Shown here: positions 26,420 to 36,795 of the stretch, piece by piece
How positions within the stretch are numbered: position 1 is the first letter of the stretch
Layout of the letters: each line of letters starts with the position of its first letter
Origin: Sulfitobacter sp. M39
Lineage (GTDB): Bacteria > Pseudomonadota > Alphaproteobacteria > Rhodobacterales > Rhodobacteraceae
Assembly (NCBI RefSeq): GCF_021735935.1
Contig: NZ_WMDZ01000001.1
Location: forward strand, 1,798,001 to 1,862,000
Direction of reading: 5' to 3'
Length of the DNA: 64,000 bases
The notes under the pieces: generated by a model
What the model was told of the DNA's origin: nothing
What the model saw: only the letters and a program-made list of their open reading frames with translations
Database searches by the model: none
Made by a program: the position numbers and the translations under genes

Positions 26420-26605
26420 GTCACACACTCCGGCACAGCTAAATCATCCCGCCGCCTAGCAGGTCACCCGCGTCTACTCAAGCCACGACACGGGCTTCCA
26501 AATGGCGTAAATCCCGGGGTCCGGGGCAGGGCCCCGGCGGTTCCGGGCTGGACATAGCGCGGATTTACGGTGCTTCCATGACAGCCTCAAGGAACGCGCG
26601 GCTAA

Positions 26606-27778
<1,173 letters not shown>

Positions 27779-27802
27779 GAAAACCCTCCTGTGAATGGAA
27801 TA

Positions 27803-27842
27803 AACCTTCCGCCCCGTCCTTGCGATGACGGGGCGGAAGGTT
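27803..27842 (+). terminator. Strong hairpin after tgt
   Basis: AACCTTCCGCCCCGTC and GACGGGGCGGAAGGTT form a perfect 16-bp stem with an 8-base loop. It is followed by AGG rather than a T run, so it may end transcription weakly or protect the mRNA end. Its inner 8-bp arms are identical to those of the hairpin after dctP. Confidence 0.7.
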
Positions 27843-27883
27843 AGGTGCTGTAGACAAGAAACAACACCGCAAAGGAGTTTTCC

Positions 27884-28981
27884 ATGACCGAGGCATTATT
27901 CACCCCCCTGAAGGTCGGTGGCATCGAGGCCGCGAACCGCATTGTGATGGCCCCGCTGACCCGCAGCCGCGCTGATGACGACAGTGGCGAAGTCGGCGAC
28001 ATGCACGTCGAATACTACGCGCAGCGCGCCGGTGCCGGGATCATCATCACCGAAGCGTCCCAGATCAGCGCCGAAGGCAAAGGCTACATTAAAACCCCCG
28101 GTATCTACACCGAAGGGCAGGTTGCTGCCTGGAAAAAGGTGACGGACGCGGTGCACGCCAAGGGCGGCAAGATCGTGATCCAGCTGTGGCACGTGGGCCG
28201 GATCAGCCATGTGGACATCCAGCCTGACGGACAAAAGCCCGTCGCCCCCTCGGCCATCGCGGCAGAGGTGAAGACCTTTACCAAAGACGGTATGACCCCG
28301 ACATCTGAGCCGCGCGCTTTGGAGTTGGACGAGATGCCACGCATTGTCGCCGATTATGTCCACGCGACCAAAATGGCGCGCAAGGCGGGCTTTGACGGGG
28401 TCGAGGTCCACGGGGCGAACGGCTATCTGCTGGACCAATTCCTGAAAACCTCAAGCAACAAACGCGATGATGCCTATGGCGGGTCGGTCGAGAACCGCGC
28501 GCGGCTGCTGTTCGAAGTACTGGACGGTGTGGTCCACGCATGGGACGGCGATCACGTCGGCCTGCGCCTGTCGCCGTTCTCGCCTGCGAACGGCATCGCG
28601 GATGACGACCCGCAAGAGACGTTCAACTACGTCGTGGATACGTTGAACAAATACAATCTGGCCTATCTGCACATGGTCGAAGGCTCGACCGGCCAATCGC
28701 GCGATCTAGATAGTGACGAAGACCTTGGCAAGCTGCGGTCGCTGTTCAACGGCGTCTACATGGCAAATAACCTTTATGACCGCGACATGGCGATCGATGC
28801 CGTGGCCAGCGGCAAGGCTGATCTGGTGGCCTTTGGCCGGCCCTATATCGCCAACCCCGATCTGGCAAAGCGGCTGGAACTTAACGCACCGCTGAACGAG
28901 GGGGATACGAAAACCTTCTATGCCGGTGGCGAAGCGGGCTATACCGATTATCCCTTCCTCGAAGAGGTCGCGGCAGAGTAA
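27884..28981 (+). CDS. Old yellow enzyme family alkene reductase
   Basis: FMN-dependent NAD(P)H oxidoreductase, 365 residues, of the NemA/OYE group that reduces activated alkenes, nitrate esters and maleimides. Seen: NRIVMAPLTRSRA near residue 18 (the FMN site), QLWHVGRISHVDIQPDG, and the active-site HGANGYLLDQFL with the Asn-His pair. The C-terminal DLVAFGRPYIANPDLAKRL is the phosphate-binding end. The ATG at 27884 follows AAAGGAG. It is a single gene, ending 28 bases before a hairpin. Confidence 0.92.
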   Translation: MTEALFTPLKVGGIEAANRIVMAPLTRSRADDDSGEVGDMHVEYYAQRAGAGIIITEASQISAEGKGYIKTPGIYTEGQVAAWKKVTDAVHAKGGKIVIQLWHVGRISHVDIQPDGQKPVAPSAIAAEVKTFTKDGMTPTSEPRALELDEMPRIVADYVHATKMARKAGFDGVEVHGANGYLLDQFLKTSSNKRDDAYGGSVENRARLLFEVLDGVVHAWDGDHVGLRLSPFSPANGIADDDPQETFNYVVDTLNKYNLAYLHMVEGSTGQSRDLDSDEDLGKLRSLFNGVYMANNLYDRDMAIDAVASGKADLVAFGRPYIANPDLAKRLELNAPLNEGDTKTFYAGGEAGYTDYPFLEEVAAE

Positions 28982-29008
28982 GCTCGTTAAACGCGAAAAA
29001 GCACATTT

Positions 29009-29036
29009 CCGGCCCGTTTTTTGTCATTCGGGCCGG
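29009..29036 (+). terminator. Probable terminator after the OYE gene
   Basis: CCGGCCCG and CGGGCCGG form a perfect 8-bp stem; the 12-base loop is T-rich and no T run follows. Placed 28 bases after the OYE stop. Confidence 0.5.
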
Positions 29037-29083
29037 TTAACCATGGTTCTTGGCGGTTTTCGCGGATAATCATGCGATCCGCG

Positions 29084-29113
29084 CTTGTCTGTCCGCCGGT
29101 GGCGGTTCATTCT
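29084..29113 (+). promoter_or_regulatory. Candidate heat-shock (RpoH-type) promoter of lon
   Basis: CTTGTC (29084-29089) and CATTCT (29108-29113) are 18 bases apart, resembling alphaproteobacterial RpoH promoters (CTTG in -35, CAT-rich -10). It is about 165 bases before the lon start. Lon is a classic heat-shock gene; the call is by motif only. Confidence 0.3.
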
Positions 29114-29276
29114 AGGGCGACCCTCACGCCAGATGGCCCGCATACGAACGGATCACAGCATCATGGGGATTGAAACAGGCGGGTAGGGTCCCCAGATATC
29201 CTACTCAGAACAGGAGATGAACGAACGGTCGCCTAAGATAGGGGCCAGTGTCATCTTGCAGTATAAGGAAAAGAGC

Positions 29277-31688
29277 ATGTTAGAGCCTCTGAACGCGTCC
29301 TACCCGGTATTGCCTTTGCGCGATATTGTGGTGTTCCCCCACATGATTGTACCGCTTTTCGTGGGCCGCGATAAATCTGTTCGCGCCCTCGAAGAAGTCA
29401 TGGCCGATGACAAGCAGATCCTGCTGTCGAGCCAGATTGACCCCGGCGTGGATGACCCCGATTCCGATGGTATTTTCAACACCGGCGTCCTGGCGAATGT
29501 CTTGCAACTGCTGAAGCTGCCCGACGGCACCGTAAAGGTTTTGGTCGAGGGGCAGGCGCGGGTGCGCATCACTGAATACCTTGAAAACGATAGTTTCTTT
29601 GAAGCCTCTGCCGAATATCTGACGGAAGAGCCCGGTGACGAGACCACCACTCAGGCGCTGCTGAAATCCGTCGCCGAAGAGTTTGAACGCTATTCCAAGG
29701 TCAAGAAGAACGTCCCCGAAGAAGCGCTGTCGGCGGTGACCGAAGCGTCCGAGCCTGCACGTCTGGCCGATCTGGTCGCGGGGCACCTTGGGATCGAGGT
29801 CGAGCAGAAACAAGACCTGCTTGAAACCCTGTCCGTCTCCGAGCGGCTCGAGAAAGTATACGGGCTGATGCAGGGCGAGATGTCCGTTCTGCAGGTCGAG
29901 AAAAAGATCAAGACCCGCGTCAAATCCCAGATGGAGAAGACGCAGCGCGAGTACTATTTGAACGAGCAGATGAAGGCCATTCAGAACGAGCTTGGCGATG
30001 GTGAGGACGGCAAGAATGAAGTCGCCGAACTGGAAGCCCGCATTGCGGACACCAAGCTGAGCAAAGAGGCCAAAGAAAAGGTCGACGCCGAGCTGAAGAA
30101 GCTCAAGAACATGTCGCCGATGTCTGCCGAAGCCACCGTTGTGCGCAACTACCTCGACTGGATCCTGTCGATCCCGTGGGGCGTGAAGTCGCGCACCAAG
30201 AAAGACCTTGGGAAAGCACAGCAGGTGCTGGACGATGACCACTATGGCCTTGAAAAGGTTAAAGAACGCATCGTCGAATATCTTGCCGTGCAGCAACGCT
30301 CCAGCAAGCTGAAAGGACCGATCATGTGCCTTGTCGGCCCTCCCGGTGTGGGTAAAACCTCGCTTGGGAAGTCTGTTGCCAAGGCGACGGGGCGCGAATT
30401 TATTCGCATCTCGCTGGGGGGCGTGCGTGACGAATCCGAGATCCGCGGTCACCGCCGGACCTACATCGGCTCCATGCCCGGCAAGATCATCCAGGCGCTG
30501 AAAAAGGCGAAAACCACGAACCCGCTTATCCTGCTCGACGAGATCGACAAGATGGGTCAGGATTTCCGTGGCGACCCCGCATCGGCCATGCTCGAGGTGC
30601 TTGATCCGGAACAGAACGGTACATTCGTCGACCACTACTTGGAAGTGGAATACGATCTGTCGAACGTCATGTTCCTGACCACGTCGAACAGCTACAACAT
30701 GCCCGGGCCTTTGCTTGACCGGATGGAGATTATCCCCCTGTCGGGCTATACCGAGGATGAGAAGCGCGAGATCGCGAAACAGCACCTTGTGGCCAAGCAG
30801 GTCAAGAATCACGGTCTGAAGGCAAAGGAATTTGCCATTGAAGACAGTGCCTTGACCAGCATGATCCGCTACTACACCCGCGAGGCCGGCGTGCGGAATC
30901 TTGAGCGCGAGATCGCCAAGGTTGCGCGGAAATCGCTGACCAAGATCGTCAAGAAGGAAGCCGACGAGATCACCGTGACGGGCGACAACATCGAGGATTT
31001 CCTCGGCGTGAAAAAGCACCGCTACGGCTTGGCCGAGCTTGAGGATCAGATCGGTGTCGTGACCGGATTGGCCTATACCTCGGTTGGGGGCGAATTGTTG
31101 CAGATCGAAGCCCTGCGCCTGCCGGGTAAAGGTCGGATGAAAACCACCGGCAAGCTCGGGGATGTGATGAAGGAATCCATCGACGCGGCAAGCAGCTATG
31201 TGCGGTCGATCAGCCCCAAGATCGGGGTGAAGCCGCCCAAGTTCGACACGCTGGATATTCACGTCCACGTGCCCGATGGTGCGACGCCGAAAGATGGCCC
31301 CTCCGCCGGTCTGGCGATGGTGACATCGATCGTGTCGGTGCTGACCCAGATCCCCGTGCGCCGCGATATCGCGATGACGGGGGAGGTGTCCTTGCGCGGG
31401 AATGCGATGCCAATCGGCGGCTTGAAGGAAAAGCTGTTGGCAGCGCTGCGTGGTGGGATCACCACGGTTCTCATCCCGACCGAGAACGAAAAGGACCTGC
31501 CGGATATCCCGGATAACGTGAAAGAAGGGTTGACCATCATTCCCGTCAAACACGTGTCCGAGGTGCTGAAACATGCGCTTGTCCGCGAGCCCGAAGCGAT
31601 CGAATGGGATCAGGAGGCAGAAGATGCCGCCGCAGCCGCCGCGCTGGCCCGTCGCAATGCTGCAGGCGATAGCGCTACGGCGCATTAA
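29277..31688 (+). CDS. lon: ATP-dependent protease La
   Basis: Cytoplasmic Ser-Lys AAA+ protease for damaged and regulatory proteins; 803 residues, standard length. The N-terminal substrate domain starts at YPVLPLRDIVVFPHM; the ATPase has Walker A GPPGVGKTS (near 355) and Walker B LILLDEIDK; the proteolytic domain has the catalytic Ser in KDGPSAGLAM (S676) and the Lys in GGLKEKLLAAL (near 719). An in-frame ATG at 29217 also exists, but its ribosome site overlaps the start codon; the ATG at 29277 is preceded by AAGGAAAAGAGC and matches the family start. A terminator follows at 31709. Confidence 0.97.
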   Translation: MLEPLNASYPVLPLRDIVVFPHMIVPLFVGRDKSVRALEEVMADDKQILLSSQIDPGVDDPDSDGIFNTGVLANVLQLLKLPDGTVKVLVEGQARVRITEYLENDSFFEASAEYLTEEPGDETTTQALLKSVAEEFERYSKVKKNVPEEALSAVTEASEPARLADLVAGHLGIEVEQKQDLLETLSVSERLEKVYGLMQGEMSVLQVEKKIKTRVKSQMEKTQREYYLNEQMKAIQNELGDGEDGKNEVAELEARIADTKLSKEAKEKVDAELKKLKNMSPMSAEATVVRNYLDWILSIPWGVKSRTKKDLGKAQQVLDDDHYGLEKVKERIVEYLAVQQRSSKLKGPIMCLVGPPGVGKTSLGKSVAKATGREFIRISLGGVRDESEIRGHRRTYIGSMPGKIIQALKKAKTTNPLILLDEIDKMGQDFRGDPASAMLEVLDPEQNGTFVDHYLEVEYDLSNVMFLTTSNSYNMPGPLLDRMEIIPLSGYTEDEKREIAKQHLVAKQVKNHGLKAKEFAIEDSALTSMIRYYTREAGVRNLEREIAKVARKSLTKIVKKEADEITVTGDNIEDFLGVKKHRYGLAELEDQIGVVTGLAYTSVGGELLQIEALRLPGKGRMKTTGKLGDVMKESIDAASSYVRSISPKIGVKPPKFDTLDIHVHVPDGATPKDGPSAGLAMVTSIVSVLTQIPVRRDIAMTGEVSLRGNAMPIGGLKEKLLAALRGGITTVLIPTENEKDLPDIPDNVKEGLTIIPVKHVSEVLKHALVREPEAIEWDQEAEDAAAAAALARRNAAGDSATAH

Positions 31689-31708
31689 GCAACGATAAAC
31701 CCTACATC

Positions 31709-31734
31709 AGGCCGCCCTTCGGGGCGGCCTTTTT
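31709..31734 (+). terminator. Terminator after lon
   Basis: AGGCCGCC-CTTC-GGGGCGGCCT (one mismatched region near the loop) followed by TTTTT. It lies 20 bases after the lon stop. Confidence 0.9.
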
Positions 31735-31848
31735 CGTGGGCACATCCCCAATTTTCGCGCAGGGCTGCGTCATCCCCAAGCATCGCTGGATTTCCCCCGG
31801 TGGCCCCGCTAGGGTTTGGTGAAACCTCCCCAACGGACGAGACTTCAA

Positions 31849-32214
31849 ATGACCACGCCCAAGAAAACCACCACGCCTAAACCAGCCGCATCCGACACCG
31901 CCGCAGAGCCCGCCGTGGTCGAAGCACCGCGCCCTGTGATCCTTGGCCCTGTGATGCGCAAGAAAGAGCTGATCGACACAGTTGTCGAACGGTCGGGCGT
32001 GAAAAAGCGCGATGCGAAACCCGTCGTTGACGCCATGCTCGCCGTATTGGGCGAAGCACTGTCGGACAGTCGCGAGCTGAACTTGCTGCCATTCGGCAAG
32101 CTGAAAGTGATCAACGAGAAAGAGCTGAAAAACGGCAAGATGATCCGCGTCAAAGTCCGGCAGGTGACACAGGGGCAGGGCGGCGGCGATACCGTTGACC
32201 AACCCGACGACTGA
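31849..32214 (+). CDS. HU/IHF-family DNA-binding protein
   Basis: 121 residues. The first 40 or so are a Lys/Thr/Ala/Pro-rich tail (MTTPKKTTTPKPAASDTAAE), followed by an HU-like dimeric domain (KKELIDTVVERSGVKKRDAK, then PFGKLKVINEKELKNGKMIR). This long N-terminal extension is not in ordinary HU. The C-terminal arm region is short and lacks the clear GRNP beta-arm motif of HU, so this is an HU-related but divergent protein. A terminator-like hairpin follows. The ATG at 31849 was preferred to an in-frame start at 31816 because the latter adds a non-homologous leader. Confidence 0.8.
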   Translation: MTTPKKTTTPKPAASDTAAEPAVVEAPRPVILGPVMRKKELIDTVVERSGVKKRDAKPVVDAMLAVLGEALSDSRELNLLPFGKLKVINEKELKNGKMIRVKVRQVTQGQGGGDTVDQPDD

Positions 32215-32263
32215 GGACGAAAATCGCTTAAAATTTTCGGCGCGCTTCTATGACGCCCGCAAC

Positions 32264-32292
32264 AGCCCTTCACCTTGGTGAGGGGCTTTGTC
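32264..32292 (+). terminator. Probable terminator after the HU-like gene
   Basis: AGCCCTTCACC pairs with GGTGAGGGGCT in an 11-bp stem with a very short loop, then TTTGTC. About 50 bases after the stop. Confidence 0.55.
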
Positions 32293-32415
32293 GTATCAAG
32301 GGCTTCACCTTGCTGATGTCACAGGCCGCGCAGGCAAGTTATTGACATCAAACGCATAAAACCCCGTCGCCGTCGGCGCAGGTTGCGTTGGTAGAACTAG
32401 ATTGTGGTGGTGAAA

Positions 32416-32491
<76 letters not shown>

Positions 32492-32861
32492 GGTAGCGCT
32501 CTACTACCCCAAGGTTCAGCCGGGGTTCAACCCCATTTTTGCCGCGTCGGTGATTATTTTCGTTTTTTTTCTGACGACGCCTCGGATTAGCGAGGATTCA
32601 CACGGTAACATTGCGTTTTCAAACGGTTTTGCCGCTTCTGGCAGATTGCGACGGGGCGAATCCTTGCGGGTTCGTTGCCCTTGGGGAAGTCACCGCGCTG
32701 AAATCGGCGGATGACCGATAGACGGGCTGTGTTTGGCGCGCTACTCAAGGCACAGTCACGTAAAAGGTGGGAGAGCCTTTTGCATATATTCAGCAAGCCC
32801 TTGCAGCAGCAAGGCACCGGGGCCGACCGCAAGTGCCGGCCCCATAGGAGGAGGAATTCAC
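32492..32861. other. Intergenic region between tRNA-Val and the crotonase gene
   Basis: 370 bases with no credible gene. A T-rich patch (TTTTCGTTTTTTTTCT, about 32558-32573) lies in the tRNA promoter area. Just before the crotonase gene, GGGGCCG...CGGCCCC (about 32818-32843) can form a 7-bp stem, followed by the ribosome site ATAGGAGGAGG. No promoter is clear enough to call. Confidence 0.7.
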
Positions 32862-33671
32862 ATGGCCGTTCAGATTGATCCGACCAGCTACCGTAACCTG
32901 GATATCAAGGCGCATGACGATGGTGTCTGGGTGGTGACCTTGAACCGTCCCACCAAACGGAATGCCCTGGACATCGACACGATTGAAGAGCTGGTCACCT
33001 TCTTCTCCGCCGCACCACGCGCTGGCGTGCGCGCGGTGGTACTGGCGGGCGCGGGGGATCATTTTTGCGCCGGGCTTGATCTGATCGAACACCATGACGA
33101 AGACCGCAGCCCCGCCGATTTCATGCACGTTTGTTTGCGCTGGCACGAGGCGTTCAACAAGATGGAATATGGCGGCGTGCCCGTGATTGCCGCATTGCAA
33201 GGGGCCGTTGTGGGCGGCGGGCTAGAGCTTGCAAGCTCTGCCCATGTGCGGGTGATGGACCAAAGCGCGTATTTCGCGCTTCCAGAAGGCCAGCGCGGGC
33301 TGTTCACCGGCGGGGGGGCCACGATCCGTGTGACCGATCTGGTCGGTAAGGCGCGGATGATCGACATGATGCTCACCGGGCGCGTCTATCAGGGGCAAGA
33401 GGCCGTAGATCTGGGCCTCGCGCAGTATATCGTCGAAGGGTCCAGCATGGACAAGGCGATGGAACTGGCGCGCAAGGCGGCGCAGAACCTGCCGTTGTCG
33501 AACTTTGCGATCTGTAGCGCGGTGAGCCATATGCAGAACATGTCGGCGATGGATGCCGCCTATGCCGAAGCTGTGGTTGCCGGTGTGGTCAATACGCAGC
33601 CTGACGCGCGCGCGCGCCTTGCGGCCTTTGCCGACAAAAGCGGCGCGCGGGTACGTCGGAACGCGGAATAA
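32862..33671 (+). CDS. Crotonase/enoyl-CoA hydratase family protein
   Basis: 269 residues. The crotonase fold shows [16 protein letters not shown] (oxyanion strand), [16 protein letters not shown] with a conserved Glu-type region, and [19 protein letters not shown] with the second acidic position. The function could be enoyl-CoA hydratase, isomerase or another CoA-linked reaction; no neighbours in fatty-acid or aromatic degradation help to decide. The ATG at 32862 follows AGGAGGAGG; a longer frame upstream lacks homology. It converges on the thiX end of the thiamine operon, 13 bases apart. Confidence 0.85.
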   Translation: MAVQIDPTSYRNLDIKAHDDGVWVVTLNRPTKRNALDIDTIEELVTFFSAAPRAGVRAVVLAGAGDHFCAGLDLIEHHDEDRSPADFMHVCLRWHEAFNKMEYGGVPVIAALQGAVVGGGLELASSAHVRVMDQSAYFALPEGQRGLFTGGGATIRVTDLVGKARMIDMMLTGRVYQGQEAVDLGLAQYIVEGSSMDKAMELARKAAQNLPLSNFAICSAVSHMQNMSAMDAAYAEAVVAGVVNTQPDARARLAAFADKSGARVRRNAE

Positions 33672-33684
33672 CAAGTCGAATGGG

Positions 33685-34458
33685 TCACGTGCGTTTTGCG
33701 CGCGTGACCCCCATCTCGCTGCGCCCTTCGGCATAGCGCGTCAGGCGCTGCGCCAGCAGCCCGACAGATAGATGCAACAGCACTGTCAAACAGGCGAGCA
33801 TGATCAACGCGGCGAACATCAGGTCGATCTTGGCGCGGCCATTGGCCAGCAGCATCAGATAGCCCAGCCCCTTTGACGCGCCGACCCATTCGCCAATCAC
33901 CGCCCCGATCGGCGCATAGACCGCCGCCAGCCGCAAACCCGTCGCAAGGCTTGGGAGCGCGTGGGGGATTTGCACGTAGCGCATGAACCGCAATGGCCGC
34001 GCCCCCATCGATTGCGCCAGATCACGGTAGCCATCCGGCACGCGGGTCAGCCCGTCGTGAAAGGCCGATGTCACTGGGAAATAGATGATCAACACCGCCA
34101 TCACGATCTTGGACCCCATGCCATAGCCGAACCACAGCGTCAGCAACGGGGCCAGCGCGAAAACCGGCACGGCTTGGGTAAAGACCAGCAGCGGCAGCAG
34201 CAAACGCTCTGCCGTTTTCGACAGCGCCAGTTGGATCGCGGTGACAGCCCCCAAGGCGGTGCCGATCAGCAGCCCCAGCAGTACCTCGACGGTGGTAACC
34301 CATGCGTTCTCGGTCAGCGTCACGCGGGCACGATATGCCGCCTGTGCCACGCGCCACGGGGAGGGCAGGATATAATGCGGGGCGTCGGTCAGCAGCACCG
34401 CGGCCTGCCAAAGGCCGAGCCCCAGTAGGATCGCAAGGGGTATGTCGTATCGCCTCAT
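33685..34458 (-). CDS. thiX: Thiamine-pyrimidine ABC transporter permease
   Basis: 257-residue inner-membrane permease with about six helices. The EAA-type cytoplasmic loop is seen in MGARPLRFMRYVQIPHALPS. It is the membrane partner of ThiZ and ThiY for uptake of the thiamine precursor N-formyl-4-amino-5-aminomethyl-2-methylpyrimidine. The start ATG at 34458 overlaps the ThiZ stop (ATGA). It is the last gene of the ten-gene thiamine operon. The substrate follows from operon context and the ThiY-like receptor, not from the permease sequence. Confidence 0.85.
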   Translation of the reverse strand: MRRYDIPLAILLGLGLWQAAVLLTDAPHYILPSPWRVAQAAYRARVTLTENAWVTTVEVLLGLLIGTALGAVTAIQLALSKTAERLLLPLLVFTQAVPVFALAPLLTLWFGYGMGSKIVMAVLIIYFPVTSAFHDGLTRVPDGYRDLAQSMGARPLRFMRYVQIPHALPSLATGLRLAAVYAPIGAVIGEWVGASKGLGYLMLLANGRAKIDLMFAALIMLACLTVLLHLSVGLLAQRLTRYAEGRSEMGVTRAKRT

Positions 34459-35180
34459 GCAGGCACCCCCCGAAGATGGGACAACAGCGCGCTTTGGCAC
34501 GTCCAAACCTCGGGCGCGGTGACGGGACGTGGCGCGGGAAGCGCGGGGACGGGCCAGCTTTGCACGCCCGTGGCAGAGAGGATCAGGATGTGCTCGGCCA
34601 GCCGCGCCGCCTCTGCCGGATCGTGGGTGACCAGCAGCACGGTACGCCCCTGCAACAGCTCTGCCGCGAGCTCTTGCATCGCGGCACGGGTGCCCGCATC
34701 CAGCGCCGAGAATGGCTCGTCCAGAAAGACCACCGCGCGATCCTCAAGCAATGTCCGGGCCAGCGCTGCCCGCTGCCGCATCCCGCCCGACAAGGCGGCG
34801 GGTTTCTTATGGGCGTGATCCTGCAGACCGACCCGTGCAAGCATGGCGGAGGCACGGTCCCTGTCAGGCGTGGTTCCGCGCAGCCGGTCGCCGATCATGA
34901 TGTTTTCGATCACCGTAAGCCACGGTAACAGCAGGTCGGATTGCGCCATATAGCTGATCCGCCCCGCCAGCGGTTGCCCGTCAGAGGCGGTGATCGTGCC
35001 GTCAAACGCGCCGCCTGTCTCAAGCCCCAGCAGTAGGCGCAGCACCGTGGATTTGCCCACCCCCGACGGGCCGAGCAAGCAGGTCCACGCCCCCGCGGCC
35101 AGAGTCATATCCACGTCAAACAGGGGGCGCGCGTCAATCCGGTGTTGTCCCGTCAGACGCAGCGCGGGCGGCGGGGTCAT
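34455..35180 (-). CDS. thiZ: Thiamine-pyrimidine ABC transporter ATPase
   Basis: 241-residue ATPase of the nitrate/sulfonate/taurine-like family. Walker A is GPSGVGKST, the signature is LSGGMRQR, and Walker B is AVVFLDEPFSALD with HDPAEAARL after. It energises ThiX. The start at 35180 overlaps the TenA stop codon (ATGA), so it is translationally coupled. The sequence starting at MTPPPALRLTG is used; a longer in-frame start was not preferred. Confidence 0.88.
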   Translation of the reverse strand: MTPPPALRLTGQHRIDARPLFDVDMTLAAGAWTCLLGPSGVGKSTVLRLLLGLETGGAFDGTITASDGQPLAGRISYMAQSDLLLPWLTVIENIMIGDRLRGTTPDRDRASAMLARVGLQDHAHKKPAALSGGMRQRAALARTLLEDRAVVFLDEPFSALDAGTRAAMQELAAELLQGRTVLLVTHDPAEAARLAEHILILSATGVQSWPVPALPAPRPVTAPEVWTCQSALLSHLRGVPA

Positions 35181-35860
35181 GGCAGGTCCAGCCCCATCTG
35201 CCAAAAGCCGACCTCTAGCCGTGTGGCCGTGGCAAAGCGGTTTTGCAGTGCCGCGCGGCGAGGGGCGGTTTCAAGGTCACCGATCCGCCGCGCAACCGCC
35301 GCGTCGACCATCGCGCCCACCGTCTGGCACAGCGCCTGATAGGCGGGGTCGGCGTAGGTCTCGATCCACTCGGCATAGGGCATGTCGGCGCTGCGGGTCT
35401 GGGCCAAGCGCTGCCCGATCTCCCCATAGCCCATGACGCAAGGCAAGAGCGCCGCCATCAGATCTAGGAAATCCCCCTGCATCCCGGCATCCAGCACATA
35501 GCGGGTATAGGCGAGGTTGGCGGGGGCTTCCGTTGCGGTGAAAAGCGCCGCTTCGTCGATACCCGCCGCAGCACAGGTGCGGATATGCAGCGCCATCTCG
35601 TGATTGACCAGCGCATCCACCGTGGCAGCGCAGGTCTTCATCTCTTCCATCGTTTCCGATTTGACCACCGCCATCGACCAAGCCCGAGAGAAATGCACAA
35701 GGAAAACATAGTCTTGGATCAGGTAGTTTACAAAGCATCGGTGCGGCAGGCTGCCGTCGCGCAGCCCTTCGACAAAGGCATGGTGGGTGTAGTCTTGCCA
35801 ATCCTCCGCCGCAGCAGCGCGCCAGATCGCGAAGCTGCGGCCATAGTCCGGCGCGGTCAT
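35177..35860 (-). CDS. tenA: TenA-family aminopyrimidine aminohydrolase (thiaminase II)
   Basis: 227 residues. TenA hydrolyses 4-amino-5-aminomethyl-2-methylpyrimidine to HMP for salvage of degraded thiamine. Residues matching the family's catalytic set are visible: D50 (in LIQDYVFLV), C141 (LLPCVMGYGEIG) and a C-terminal Glu (E216 in RLEVGFW). Encoded between ThiY and ThiZ, so the uptake and salvage steps are together. The start overlaps the ThiY stop by 4 bases. Confidence 0.92.
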   Translation of the reverse strand: MTAPDYGRSFAIWRAAAAEDWQDYTHHAFVEGLRDGSLPHRCFVNYLIQDYVFLVHFSRAWSMAVVKSETMEEMKTCAATVDALVNHEMALHIRTCAAAGIDEAALFTATEAPANLAYTRYVLDAGMQGDFLDLMAALLPCVMGYGEIGQRLAQTRSADMPYAEWIETYADPAYQALCQTVGAMVDAAVARRIGDLETAPRRAALQNRFATATRLEVGFWQMGLDLP

Positions 35861-36795
35861 CGGTCGGTCACGTCAATGGCGATGGTCGACACGGGCGAGA
35901 TGTCGGGGATCAGGCCCGCGTCATGCAAGAACGTCTCGAATGTGGCGTAGCGTCCGGCATCCATCGCCGTGGGGCGCAGAGCGAAACGGGGCAGCGTGTC
36001 TTTCCACGCGCGGGCGTTCAGCTCGTCCTGCAGATCGGCAGAGGTAGCGGCGAAAACCTCCCAGCTTTCCTCGGGGTGGTTCACGATATACTGCGTCGCT
36101 TTCTCGGTCGCGGCCAGAAACCGCGCGATCATGTCCTTGTCCATCGTGTCGCGGTTGGCGACGTAGATCAGCTCGTCATACGGTGGCAGGCCCTCTTCCT
36201 CGACGTAGAAACAGGTGCCATCGACGCCTTCGATATCCATCTGGTTCAGCTCGAAATTGCGGAAGGCCCCGATGACCGCATCCACCTGACCGGACATCAA
36301 CGAAGGTGACAGCGACCAGTTGACGTTTACCAGCTCCACATCATCCAGCGACAGCCCGTGATGGGTCAGGATCGCGCCAAGCACGGCCTCTTCGACACCG
36401 CCGACAGAAAACCCAACCTTTTTGCCCGCCAAATCCGCAGGAGAGGCGATGGGTCCATCGGTCAGCGCCAGCAGGCAGTTCAGCGGCGTGGCCACAAGCG
36501 TGCCGACCCTCTGCAGGGGCAGGCCTTCGTGGATTTGCAGGTGCAACTGCGGCTGATAGGAGATCGCAAGATCCGCCTTGTCTGCGGCGACCAGTTTCGG
36601 CGGGTCAGAAGGATCGGCGGGGGCGATGACCTCTACGCTCAGGTGCTGTTCGGCGAAATACCCTTTTTCCTGCGCCACGATGATCGGCCCGTGGTCGGGG
36701 TTCACGAACCAGTCCAGCAGCACGACCATCTCGTCCTGCGCCAGCGCCGGGCCAGAGGTCAGCGCCAGCGCGGCCAGAATGTTACGAAGTTTCAT
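35857..36795 (-). CDS. thiY: Thiamine-pyrimidine precursor-binding protein (ThiY/NMT1 family)
   Basis: 312-residue periplasmic receptor for the thiamine-pyrimidine precursor. Residues 1-19 form a signal peptide (MKLRNILAALALTSGPALA). The mature protein begins EMVVLLDWFVNPDHGPIIVA, matching ThiY and THI5-like proteins, and has GGVEEAVLGAILTHHGL further on. It pairs with ThiX and ThiZ. The start codon region overlaps the end of the ThiF gene by 14 bases. Confidence 0.9.
   Translation of the reverse strand: MKLRNILAALALTSGPALAQDEMVVLLDWFVNPDHGPIIVAQEKGYFAEQHLSVEVIAPADPSDPPKLVAADKADLAISYQPQLHLQIHEGLPLQRVGTLVATPLNCLLALTDGPIASPADLAGKKVGFSVGGVEEAVLGAILTHHGLSLDDVELVNVNWSLSPSLMSGQVDAVIGAFRNFELNQMDIEGVDGTCFYVEEEGLPPYDELIYVANRDTMDKDMIARFLAATEKATQYIVNHPEESWEVFAATSADLQDELNARAWKDTLPRFALRPTAMDAGRYATFETFLHDAGLIPDISPVSTIAIDVTDR

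Noticed and set aside
29280..31685. 801-codon minus-strand frame over lon
   Set aside because: Shadow of lon; the translation has no domain features and lon is certain.
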